Source: Laburnicola sp. R22_1 (lineage: Eukaryota > Ascomycota > Dothideomycetes > Pleosporales > Didymosphaeriaceae). Taken from it: 64,000 nucleotides of DNA. The translations under genes were made by a program, and so were the position numbers. Positions within the stretch are counted from its first letter, which is position 1. The number at the start of each line of letters is the position of its first letter. The stretch covers positions 3,038,001 through 3,102,000 of the forward strand of contig JACONQ010000004.1 of NCBI GenBank assembly GCA_014281115.1. The letters run 5' to 3'. A model generated the notes under the pieces. That model was not told the DNA's origin, made no database searches, and worked only from the letters and a program-made list of their open reading frames with translations. Positions 50,854-61,208 of the stretch are shown in pieces.

Positions 50854-52499
50854 ATGGCTCCCCCAAATCAAGCCCAACCAGCCTCTTCTAATGCTGATTT
50901 ACACCTTGCAATCTTAGCTATTAATCAAAACCAAATTCAGTCCGTAAGAGGTGCTGCGCAGACATTTGAAGTCCCCCAAACGACGCTCCGACGCCGACGC
51001 GCTGGCAAGGCTGCCCGACGCGATTGCCAGCCTAACTCGAAGAAGCTCACTGAGCTAGAAGAGGAGGTGATTATCAGCTCTATACTCGACCTAGATCAAC
51101 GCGGATTTGCGCCTACGTACGTAGCTGTACGTGATATGGCGGATAAGCTGCTGGCTGCGCGCGGCGGAGGTCAGGTTGGCGTCCACTGGCCGCGCAACTT
51201 TGTCAAGCGTACAGACTCTCTTACGACGCGTTTCAACCGAGCCTATAACAGGCAGAGAGCTCTGTGTGAGGATCCTGTGTTAATCAGGAGCTGGTTCGAG
51301 CTTGTTGAGCAGACAAAGGCCAAGTACGGCATCTGTGACGAGGACGTCTACAACTTCGACGAGGCTGGCTTTATGATGGGCAAGATCACGACTCAGCTTG
51401 TCGTGACAGGGTTAGAGAGGAGAGGCCGTCCAAAGGCTATCCAGCCAGGCAATCGCGAGTGGGTGACGGTGATCCAGGGAATTAACGCTGCTGGCTGGGC
51501 TATCCCGCCTTTTATTGTCTTTGCTGGCCAGCACCACCTATCTGCCTGGTACGAGGAGGATATCCCACGCGACTGGGCCATCGCTGTTAGCGACAATGGC
51601 TGGACGACCAACGAGCTTGGAGTTGAGTGGTTAAAGCACTTTATTAAGCATACAGAGACCCGGGTAGTCGGCGCGCGTTGGCTGCTCATCCTTGACGGCC
51701 ATGAGAGCCACCAGTCTCTTGAGTTTTGAGAGCTCTGCCAGGAGAACAATATCTACACGCTCTGCATGCCGCCTCACTCATCTCACCTACTCCAACCGCT
51801 TGACGTTGGCTGCTTCTCGCCGTTGAAGCGCGCGTACAGCCGTGAGATTGAGGCTCTAATCCGCCACCACATCAACCACATCACGAAGCTCGAATTTCTG
51901 CTAGCCTTTAAGGCAGCCTTTGAGCGATCGTTTACGGCAGCTAATATCTGCTTAGCTTTTCGAGGCGCAGGCCTTGTTCCTCTTCAGCCTGAGGTTGTCC
52001 TATCAAAGCTAGATGTGCAGCTGCGTACGCCTTCACCAGCCGCTCTACCAGAGGCCCTCTGGGAGGCTCGGACACCAAGCAACGTACGTGAGCTTGAGGC
52101 TCAATCAACGTTAATACGTAATCGCGTTCAACGGCACAAAAGCTCATCGCCAGCCTCAATTATTGAGGCGATTAACCAGCTCAAGAAGGGGGCTGAAGTG
52201 ATGATGCTCTCGGCCGAGCTGATGCGCGATCGGATTACCAGCCTTGAGAGAGCTAATAAGGCAGTAATAAAGCGTAGGCAGCGCAAAAGAAGCGGATACA
52301 GAAGCAGGGGACCTTAACAAAGGGAGAGGGAGAGGATATACTCGCTCAAAAGGAGGCTGACCAGCAGATAGAGCGTGAACAGCGTCAAGGTAGAGAGCGA
52401 TTAGGCCTTAGCCGCCAGGCTCTGGCGCGCTGCAAGAGGTGCAGAGAGACTGGGCACAACTCACGTACATGCAAAAAAGATACTTTAGATACTGCTTAA
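50854..52499 (+). pseudogene. Pogo-1 transposase, two lesions
   Basis: The start ATG at 50854 lies 27 bp inside the TIR. The frame gives an N-terminal helix-turn-helix DNA-binding region (about residues 15-55), a CENP-B-like second DNA-binding region (62-135) and a DDE catalytic domain with D169 (NFDEAGF), D281 (LDGHESH) and D317 (LQPLDVGCF), a DD35D arrangement. Residue 292 is TGA at 51727-51729, where CGA is likely. Near 52285-52288 (run of A) a one-base deletion appears: the first frame ends at 52315-52317, while the +1 frame continues to TAA at 52497-52499. That frame encodes a C-terminal CCHC knuckle (CKRCRETGHNSRTC). The combined length of about 549 residues is close to Fot1 transposases. 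It would excise and insert the element at TA. All catalytic residues are present, so it is a very recent pseudogene. Confidence 0.93.
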
Positions 52500-52566
52500 T
52501 TTATTTTTTTAATATCTCTAAATTATCTCTTAACGTGGTTGAGATGTACGCCTATAGAGGTGCGCG

Positions 52567-52620
52567 AAGTTAGTAGGGTGGGCCGCTCGCTTGTATGGGC
52601 CGCTCGCTTGTAAAACACGT
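52567..52620 (-). repeat. Pogo-1 right terminal inverted repeat
   Basis: Inverse of 50773-50826, carrying the same doubled motif and ending in ACGT next to TA. Confidence 0.95.
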
Positions 52621-52622
52621 TA

Positions 52623-55181
52623 GTGTTAGCGCGTCTACTAGCTAAAAACCCGCCCTATTATCTTAGTATTCCTACTTTATATTAGCTATTAGTGCAAACT
52701 ATAGTTACTATAAATACACAAAAATATTATAGTAAATTACTATAATAGTATTTAAACTATAGTAACTACTATTCTACTAAAGTAGATGTATAAGCTAAAT
52801 ATAAACAAGTGCCTTAGAAGCGCTATAACTATGCCTAGGTCGCTATACTTATTCTATGGCTATAAGATATATATTATAGGCAGATTATAGAATATAATAA
52901 ATTTCTAACTAAGAAGACTAGAGCTGTAACTTTTATTATTATTACTTATAACTTAGAAAAAGTTTTTATTACTACTATTAAAGTTGCTATTGCTATTAAT
53001 ATGGCCTTTAGCGTTTGTATAGCTATAGCTATTAGTATAACTAAAGCTGTAACTATTAATAAAGAACATAATATTATTAAATAAGTAAGCGTAATAATAT
53101 ATATTATTCTGTAACTATAATAGAAGCAAAGGGTTACTTATATAATAAGGTTGGAAATAGGCAACTATATAGTGTTTAGTAGATACTAGATAAGATAAGA
53201 CACATAGCGTTAATATAGTAAAGATAAAGCTTAGTAGACGCGAATTTAAGAGTAGTCTAAATAACATAGTTGCTATATAAGTCGTATATTAGCTTTTTAA
53301 ACTCCTCTTTATATATTATCTCCTAAATTATAATTATCTTAATGTCTATCTTAGCGTAATAGACGTACTTCTTAATAATATTAGATCTAAACTTCTACTT
53401 AGGCAGCTTAATAATATGATCTTAGAAGCTAAGGCAAAGCAGAGTAGTAAAGTTTACTTTATTATGGTTAAGAATATACTACACTATATATTATTGCCAC
53501 TATTAGCTTGCTTTAGAGTTAGCATATTATTACTAGAGGAGAACTACTATAACTTTAGTATGCTATTAGTATATATAGAATATTTAGGATTACTTAGACT
53601 ACTTAGAATATATTTATAGTGCAGTTACTATAGTTTGTAGTCTATTATAGTAATTTACTATAATATATTTAATAATATAAGACTAATAGAATTTATTATA
53701 TTAATTAATTCTTATAGTATTAGCTATAAATATTCTAAGCGCTTTTATCTAATAATAAACCCATTCTATATATTATGCATAATAGTTTCCTGCACATATC
53801 TCTTTACTTTCTCTTTATTTGCCTTACTATGTATTTCGCTATATCTTATTAGTTCTTTAATTACTAGTTATTGTTATATATAGCGTTATACTCTAAAAAG
53901 TTAAGGTAATTATTAACTATAAATATATAGTTATTACTAGGACCTACTTTAGATCTACTATTAGATTAGACACTATTATATCTATAGTTTATATTAGCAT
54001 TCTTTGCTAGTATAATATATACTATGCTAATAATCTATACTATATAGAAGTACTAATAAGCCCCTTAGTATCTAGTTTCTCCTAAGTATATTTCTTAGGC
54101 TAACTAGTTCCAAAGCTTAACAAAACTGTAAATATTATCTAGTTGTCTCTAGTCTACTATCTTAAATATCTTAAGAAGAAAGTAAATATATAGGTTCTCT
54201 TACTTAGTAGAGTATATAGTGTTTTATTCCACAATAGTAAATATTAGCTAAATCTAGCCTACACACCTACCTTTAAGAGGAATATTATTATATCTATATT
54301 CTTAAATCTATATATTATATTTAAGCCACTTGCTATTGCCTTGCTAATCTAGTACATATTAAATAGTCTCCTAGTCTTTCTATAATACTTTACTATTTAG
54401 CCTTCTAGTCTCCCTCTAGTATCTAAATAATAGGTGGATTATTATTATATAGAGATCGACCTAACTAGGATTATCTTTAAGCTATTTAGTATCCCTCTAA
54501 TATAAACTTATTCTACTAGCTTTAATTATATCCTCTTTTTATAGTATTACTATAAGCGCGTTACGTAGTCTAAGAAATTTAATATAAGTTATAGTGTTTT
54601 AAACGATTATCTAATAATATAGATTTAACCCCTCCTCTTTTATACGTAGGGATTTAGACGTGTTAATACTATATTAGCTTAATAGAGCCAGTCTAGCTAG
54701 TCTTTCTATCTGCACCTCTTCTAGCCTCTGTGTCTTAGTTATTAGCTCCCCTATATAGTACTTCGCTAGAGTCTTATATATCTAAATCTTAGTCTATTAA
54801 GTATTTAGACTACTTATCTACGCTAGAGTTTTCTTATAGTTTGTTAATTAGAACTAGTTCTTAATAAGAAACATATAGGGGGCTTCTATATATATAGTAG
54901 GATTATAGTTTAGTAGTAGTCTATATTACTATAGTATTTATATATAGTAGGTAATTATATAAAGTTTTAGTATTTAGAAGTGCTTTGCGTATAGTAGATA
55001 AAAGCCAACTAATTTCCACTTATACGTATTAACCTACTAGAGAAATTTAAGCATATAGCTAAGTGTTTCTTTATTATAGCTATAGTAATAAGAAAATATA
55101 ATAAAGTTACATACTCTATAGAGATACTATATAGCATTTAGCTTACTTTATAGAAGGAGGGCAAATATTACTAGAATCTGC
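52623..55181. other. AT-rich RIP-type sequence, unresolved
   Basis: About 2.6 kb. The minus strand (about 53700-55050) reads as a long frame if TAG/TAA are taken as mutated codons, with many charged stretches, but no family was recognised. The 67-codon plus-strand frame at 53416-53619 is probably chance. Confidence 0.4.
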
Positions 55182-55371
55182 TATAAGGCCTCCTTATCGC
55201 TTAGGTGGCCGAATGGGGACTTATGTCTCCTTTGGGCCTAGCGGGGGTTTAGATAAAAAACCCTCTCACTTTGGATAAGAGCGGGTAGCGATTCGTCTCA
55301 TCACTACTTACCTCCTAATATTATCCTATTCTGCCTTATTAACTATTAGGCGTCCCAGTGGCGCCCTTACA
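55182..55371 (+). repeat. Gypsy-2B 5' LTR (190 bp)
   Basis: TATAAGGCC (TG mutated to TA) to GGCGCCCTTACA. It contains AGCGATTCG at 55287-55295, which pairs with the primer site just downstream. Confidence 0.92.
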
Positions 55372-55494
55372 TTCGAATCGCTCCCTTACAGGCAGTGGTA
55401 GAATTCTTGCCGCTATAATAGCAACATATGGACCTAGTAGACGCCTTGCTTCTATAAGCTAGGAGCTAGGTGACCTATCTAGGAACACTTAGTA
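55372..55494 (+). other. Gypsy-2B leader and gag start remnant
   Basis: After the primer site, an ATG near 55427 opens a frame (MDLVDALLL, then two RIP-type stops) that may be the first codons of gag. It is cut off by the junction with Pogo-3 at about 55492-55495. Confidence 0.4.
55374..55382 (+). promoter_or_regulatory. Gypsy-2B primer-binding site (self-priming type)
   Basis: CGAATCGCT, two bases after the LTR, is complementary to AGCGATTCG in the LTR. Pairing extends with a one-base bulge to GGG/CCC. No tRNA-type TGG site is seen. Confidence 0.55.
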
Positions 55495-56802
55495 GTAAGT
55501 TGGGGAACTATCCACATGCCTTTGAATCCTCTGCTTAACCAGCGTCGATTGCGACCTAAGTTCTGTACTATTTCGCGGAGTTTGCGACTCCCATGTACTA
55601 TCGCGAATAGTACAAAGTGGAGGCGTACGCAGGCGGACGTCAAGCTGCGATATCACAGCTTCTAGGTTGTGGGGCACTAGGCCAGCACCTCGAAAGCCTC
55701 CTTTGATATTACTTTTAGTAAACGAAGCCTTGAAAGCAGCAATAAAGCAAGGCAGGAACTCGATTTTAGTGATGTGCGTGATGTGGTTGCGCATTAAATC
55801 CTTAGCTTGGCGCCTATACGCCTTTTTTAAAGGCGCGAAACAGCCCACATTAAGTGGCTGCAAGAGGTGCGACGAATGCGAGGGCATACAGAGAGTAACA
55901 ATATTGCTCTTCTTGCAGTAATCCTAGAATTTAAGCGAGTTGTGACTTTTGTGGCTATTGATAATAAGCAAACGTGCTCCACTAGTAGTACGCCTCTTTG
56001 TATGCTCATTAAAGTGCTTTAGCTATTGCAGACTAAGCTTATTTGTCGTCCAGCTGTTCTTAGAGACTGCAATAACCCAATTATAAGGTAGATCCTTCTC
56101 CTTATACTAGGCGGAGAGGTGGTGCTTGCCCCCAAAGATAATGAAGGGTGGGATCCACCAACCCATCGCGTTGATGCCTTGGATAACTATTGTCCACTCC
56201 CTATTGCCCTGCTGCACCTGCTTTGGCCGTCCTTAACGCTCAGAGCCTGTAACTACTACTCTAGTTAATATCATGCCTATTATAAAGCCTGCTTTATAAA
56301 AATTGTAGGTGTCCTTGTCCAGGATACCATATTTGGCCTTTATGTTCTCCACAAGCTGGAACTAGTCTTGTATCACCTTAGGATCCTCCTAGAGAGCTCT
56401 CTTATAGTCGTACTTTCGATTAAACTTGACTTTAAGCTCTGGCTGGCGCTTAACAAAGTCATAAGGCCACCTCTGGCCAACTAGCTTGTAGTGGCGTGCA
56501 GCTAGTAAAGAATCAGCCATATCTTTTATAGCATTGAGCCGAGGCGGAAATCCTCGCGCGTCTAGGTCGAGTATATGCTCCACAATCGCCTGCTCCTCTC
56601 TTATAGTAAGTCTTATTTTGTTGGGTGCGTAGTTGCGTCTAAACGTCTTTCTAGCGCGTTAGTTGCTAAGTGTACTTCGAGAGACGTTATAGATAGCTGC
56701 AGCGCGTCGCTAAGAGAGTGTCGCGTCTTATTTAATAGCCTAGATCGCAAGCTGTATACGCGCTTCTTTTAACGCTAGTGGTTTGTTGTGTGGTTGAGGC
56801 AT
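55489..56802 (-). pseudogene. Pogo-3 transposase, truncated and mutated
   Basis: Starts at an ATG (56800-56802). It encodes an N-terminal helix-turn-helix with several TAG/TAA codons, a CENP-B-like region (open at 56389-56583, HILDLDARGFPPRLNAIKDM) and the DDE domain. All three acidic catalytic positions are changed: NFYKAGF for NFDEAGF, INSHKSH for LDxHxSH, and LQPLNVGCF for LQPLDVGCF. The C-terminal part is open at 55489-55887 and stops after a HVDSSPT segment that aligns with HKSSSPAS in Pogo-1. From there the C-terminal tail and zinc knuckle are deleted. It is related to, but clearly distinct from, Pogo-1. Non-functional. Confidence 0.85.
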
Positions 56803-56892
56803 CGCGTTATACTATTGCTGATAGTACGTTTTGGTGGGGTCTTGGCAAAGTGTCCGACTCGATGGAGTGTCCGACTCGAGTGCAAAGTACGT
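55492..56892 (-). mobile_element. Pogo-3: truncated Fot1/pogo element nested in Gypsy-2B
   Basis: The right end reads ACGTACTTTGCACTCGAG inward on the minus strand, next to TA (56893-56894). Gypsy-2 RT sequence resumes right after it (TAGAAGAG, as at 14562 in Gypsy-2A), so it inserted at a TA in Gypsy-2B. The terminal repeat has CGAGTCGGACACT twice. The left end and terminal repeat are missing. Confidence 0.85.
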
Positions 56893-56894
56893 TA

Positions 56895-59420
56895 TAGAAG
56901 AGAAACACAAATAATATATAAAAGAAGTTTTCTAAAGACTATATAAGGCCAAACTGTATATTAAACTTAGCAAGTGCGAGTTTTATTAGGAAGAGACAGA
57001 GTACCTAGGCTACATTATTAGCCAAAAGAAAGTTAGGATGCACAAAGACTGTGTAAAAACAATTATAGAGTGGCCACTCCCTAAGATAGTGCGCAACGTT
57101 AGGGTGTTTATTAGTTTTATAAATTATTACCAGATGTTTATTAAAGGATTTTTAAGAGTGGCTCTACCTCTTACTAAACTTACTTAGAAGAAGTCTAGTA
57201 CTGCTTAGGGCAGACATGCTTAAAAAAGGGAGGAAAGCCAACCCTTACACCTAGATGCGTAGGCAAGAGCAGCTTTTAAAGAGTTAAAAGGCCGTATTTA
57301 TAGTAGTGCCTATATTAGTGCACTTTAAGTCTAATAGAGAGACAAGACTTAAGGTAAATGCCTTAGGTAGCGCGATATCTGGCATATTGAGCCAGAATGT
57401 ACCCAAATCCAACAGAACTCCGCAATGGCAACCTATTAGTTTCTTTTCACAGAAGCTAGACAGCACACAACTTTAATACAATACATATAATAAGAAATTA
57501 CTAGCTATTAATAGAAGCGTTAAATGTTAGCAATACTACCTATTAAGTATTCTATTTATTATTCTTACAGATTATAATAACTTGCGATAGTTTATAGACA
57601 CAAAGAAATTAAACTATCGGCAGGTTAGAATCTATAAGAGGCTAGCAGAGTACGATTTTATTATTATCCACTAGCTAGAGAAGGAAAACCTAGCGGATAG
57701 ACTATTAAGACGCCCTGACTATATGAGCGAGGCGCAACACCTAGCAGAGAAAGAAAACAGGGCTTATATAGAGCCTTTGGGAACATTATTAAGTAGGGAT
57801 ACTTTTAATAAACTAACTACCCAATTAATTAGTGCGATTACAAAATCCTAGCAAGCGGCACCCTATGGACAAAGGCGGCTAAGAAGGCGCGAATCTAGAA
57901 GAGCAATTGCAGAAGAGCCAATATCGTTAATAGATAGTAGCTCTAAATCTAACTTAGAGACTAAGGATGAAGTTAAGGCTCTAGAAGAATCTCAGCCCTA
58001 ACAGTTAGGCGAAGAGTTGTTAGAAGAAGGCATAATAGAGCAAAATGAAATTAAAGTGCTTATAATAAGTGTAGAGAAGGTAAAGGCCCTCTAAATGTGC
58101 CACAATAGCCCTATGGGTGGGCATTTTGGGGCAAAGAAGATATTAGAGAAGTTAAGAAGGCATTTCTAATAGAAAGGAATGCGACGCGAAGTTAAGAACT
58201 ACTATTATGACTATTTAAAGTGCAGGATGTCTATCGCACCTTAACACTAACTATATAGTCTTTTAAATCTCTTACCCGTGCCAAATGGCCCTTAGGAGGA
58301 CGTCACCTTGGATTTTATTATGGACTTATCTCCTAGCTAAACACTTGGCCAAGTCTATGATACTATTCTAGTAATAGTAGACTATCTAATAAAGATGGCT
58401 TATTATATACCTACTAGGACAGATTAGGACGTAAAGGACTTGGCAGAAGCCTAAATTTGGGATGTTATTAGGTTACACGGCACTCCTAAGACAATCTTAT
58501 TAGATAGAGGTCTAATAATAAATTCTCGCTATTAGGACTCTTTTTGTTATTATCTTAACACTATGAGGGTGTTATTATTAGCCTATTACCCGCAAATAGA
58601 CAGGCAAACTAAAAGGCAGAATCAAACGCTTAAGCAGTATCTTTGGTATTTTTGCTGCCTAGAATAGGATAACTGGGCAAGGTGGTTACTAATTGCGAAA
58701 TTTGCGTATAATAATAGCGTAAACATAGCAACTAGAGTAACTCCTTTTCGCGCATACCACAGAGCGGATCCTTGTGCGCCAGAATAGCCCAGAATGCCGC
58801 TTGGCGACGGAGAATCGCCACTAGACACGTCAATTGCAGCAAGAGTTATTGCACTATAGGCTCAATGCAGAATAAAGATCGCAGCGGCGAATAAGTACTA
58901 GAAGAAGTACGCTAATAAGAAGAGAAAGCACCTTAGTCTTAAACTAGGGGATTAAGTGTTTATATCTACTAGACATCTAAACTCCGCACAACCTAAGCGC
59001 AAACTTAATTAGAAGTTTATTAGACTAGATATAGTTAAGTACCCTGTGGGGAAAGAAGCCTATAGAGTTAACTTCTCAGAATTAAACGTACACCTAGTCT
59101 TCCATATATTGTTGTTAGAGCCATATAAATAAAGGGGAGCTATTAAGTCTTAAGTAGGTCCTATTATAGATACCCTATACACGTTTGGCAATGACGTGTA
59201 CTATGTAGAGAAAGTGCTAGAGAGCAGGCAGTCATTAGTTAGAACCTGGGAATATCTTATTAAATAGGAAGGTTACTTAGAAGAAGAAAACTCATGGGAG
59301 CTAGACACTAATCTAAGTACTAACGCTATTAAAGAATTCTGGAAAAAGAAGAATATTCTAGAACGCCGGCAAAGAGGTCTTGTTTAGGTCGAACGACTGC
59401 AGAAGAGGGATAAAAGAACC
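56895..59420 (+). pseudogene. Gypsy-2B pol remnant (RT end, RNase H, integrase, chromodomain)
   Basis: Begins within the RT palm/thumb (LYIKLSKCEFY near 56955) and proceeds through RNase H (about 57290-57700), the integrase zinc-binding region (HNSPMGGHFGAKKILEKLRRHF at 58100-58165, read in parts) and the DDE core: LDFIMDLS (58310), LLDRGLIINS (58500) and QTKRQNQTLKQYL (58610), where Lys replaces the expected catalytic Glu. A C-terminal chromodomain at about 59200-59340 reads YYVEKVLESRQSLV, then WEYLIK and GYLEEENSWEL. Stops are TAG/TAA at former Trp or Gln codons. It lacks the RT catalytic core because of the deletion. The domain order gives a chromovirus assignment with high confidence. 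Confidence 0.85.
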
Positions 59421-61005
59421 TCCTTAGGGAATTTTAATAGGAAATTTTAATTCCTTTCTTCTATGGACAAGAGATTGGACTCAGGTTAACTATATAGTTA
59501 GGGAATTACTGCGGAAAGTACACTTGCTACCTTTACCTATTTTTTTCTATAGAGGGTTTTTTGCTGCAATTATAGAGGTGTTTAATAGCATAAGGTATTG
59601 CAAAGGCAATATAAACTTAGAAAAATTATAGTATCTCTAGGGGTTAGTTAAAAAGGACTATAAAGGACCATAAGAGCACATTACACTTTACTTAGAGCCA
59701 AAAGAAGAGAATATTCTAAGATCCTGGGTTTGAGATATTTTAGAGCGTTGCTGCCCACCAGAAGGCGCTATTTAAGTTCTAACGGACTTCTATATTACAG
59801 GGAGCTATCACTCCTAGGGACACTAAGGCATAATGGCCCCAGAGGTCTCCCTTACACACACATATTAGCCTAAGGCCTCTAAAGGGGCCAAAAGCACTAC
59901 TAAGAAGCTAAAAAGGCACTATTCGCGACTATGGCCGCGAGTAGAACTCTTACTGTTACCCTAAAACTTCTAACAACGCGTTAGTCTATATTTGTTCTAT
60001 AATTGCGTTAGTATACAACATAATAAGACAAAAGGCAAAATTACGGACCTTGTCTTGCTTTGGGGTCTCACCCTTATGGGTTGCGCAGTTGATAGCCTTC
60101 TTATAGCGACGTTGCTTAGTCTCGCGCTCTGTATTAGTACGAGCGCGCTTCTTAGTAAAGCAATAGGTTAATTAATAGACATTGCTACTATTATAAACAC
60201 AGAGATTCTGTGCGTAGGGCTTAAATAAGCTAAGAAGTGATTAGTTAATAGAAAGCGCTATAAGGATAACTACACCCACTTAATACAGTTCACAAGCCTC
60301 TTAGTAGCCTTGCAGACGCGTTCCTTATTCTTATTAAAATCACCACTATAAAGGAGAGCCTAAGTAGCCACAAGACTATTAAGCTTAGTGTTAAAGTTAA
60401 TAGGGTACTATATTATCTTAGTTAGCGGCATAATGGCGCCTAATATGGGCATGCATTACTATAAGACAGTGTTTGTTCCAAATTAAGTAATCACCACACC
60501 TAGACAGCTAAACACTATTAATTTGGATTAATAGGACAAGTTTAGTATCTAGAAAGTGGCATGTGTAGAGTAGATCCCCCTTATAGATATGTTTAACGCA
60601 ACAAACGCATAAATTAGTACTAGCAGATTGGTTGCAAGCCAACTCTGCTCGCTATATAGCAAGCGTCTTCTTAAGAGCCATCTTACTATAGAAAGGAACA
60701 TTAGAACGCATTAGGATAACAAGAGCAGGATAGTATATACTAAATTAACTAGTAGAGTCGCAAGGAGCAAGAGTAGTATAAGGGCAGGCGAAAACCAAAA
60801 TAACTGCGCCAAGCCTCGCTTAACAGCACCTTCAGCTCCTAAATTAGTTAGGTGCCCTAGAGCACCTTAATGGCGTAATAGTGCCCAACACAATAATAAT
60901 TGTTGCTATACAGTTATAAGACTAGTAATTGTTTATTTTTTAAGCGAATATAATAGGATATTGCACGTTTTAATCTCCTAGGGTAACCTGGGTCGGGTTG
61001 ATCCT
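59421..61005. other. Gypsy-2B 3' region between pol and LTR
   Basis: 1.6 kb, conserved in Gypsy-2A, and unusually long for this position (Gypsy-1 has about 0.35 kb). It contains an antisense frame described separately. The purine tract AGAAGGAGGATAC lies at about 61006-61018. Confidence 0.6.
59980..60690 (-). pseudogene. Antisense cysteine-rich frame in Gypsy-2
   Basis: From ATG at about 60690 the minus strand reads MALKKTLAI, a RIP-type stop, then a segment with Cys spacing of the form C-x8-C-x2-C ... C, and a second cluster C-x9-C, down to about 60420. A second largely open stretch in a neighbouring frame (KKRARTNTERETKQRRYKK and following, about 60160-60000) lies downstream. A frameshift or intron between them is possible. 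The Cys clusters resemble zinc-binding regions found in fungal element-encoded proteins, but no family is named. It would be transcribed opposite to pol. Confidence 0.3.
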
Positions 61006-61018
61006 AGAAGGAGGATAC

Positions 61019-61208
61019 TGTAAGGCCTCCTTATCACTTAGGTGGCCAAATGGGGACTTATGTCTCCTTTGGGCCTAGCGGGAGTTTAGATAAAAAACCC
61101 TCTCACTTTAGATAAGAGCGGGTAGCGATTCGTCTCATCATCACTTACCTTCTAATATTATCCTATTCTGCCTTATTAACTATTAGGCGTCCTAGTAGCG
61201 CCCTTATA
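61019..61208 (+). repeat. Gypsy-2B 3' LTR (190 bp)
   Basis: TGTAAGGCC to GCGCCCTTATA (terminal CA mutated to TA). More C-to-T changes than the 5' LTR. Confidence 0.92.

Larger units (their letters stand above)
50773..52620 (+). mobile_element. Pogo-1: nearly intact Fot1/pogo transposon
   Basis: A 1848-bp element with TA target duplications (50771-50772 and 52621-52622). Terminal inverted repeats of about 54 bp (50773-50826, 52567-52620) are perfect for the first 45 bp. Each contains ACAAGCGAGCGGCCC twice, separated by AT. Base composition is normal, with no RIP saturation. Length and organisation match Fot1-class elements of filamentous fungi. Confidence 0.96.
55182..61208 (+). mobile_element. 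Gypsy-2B: Ty3/gypsy chromovirus with nested pogo
   Basis: 190-bp LTRs (55182-55371 and 61019-61208) bound the element. The flanking 5-mers TCTGC (55177-55181) and TTTGC (61209-61213) differ by one C-to-T and are taken as the target duplication. The internal part is rearranged: a short leader, then a truncated pogo element on the minus strand, then pol from the middle of the RT onward. Gag, protease and the start of RT are deleted. It is moderately RIP-mutated, less than Gypsy-2A. Confidence 0.88.

Noticed and set aside
55371..55382. TTCGAATC resembling a tRNA T-arm
   Set aside because: No acceptor or anticodon stem around it; it is better explained as the self-complementary primer site of Gypsy-2B.
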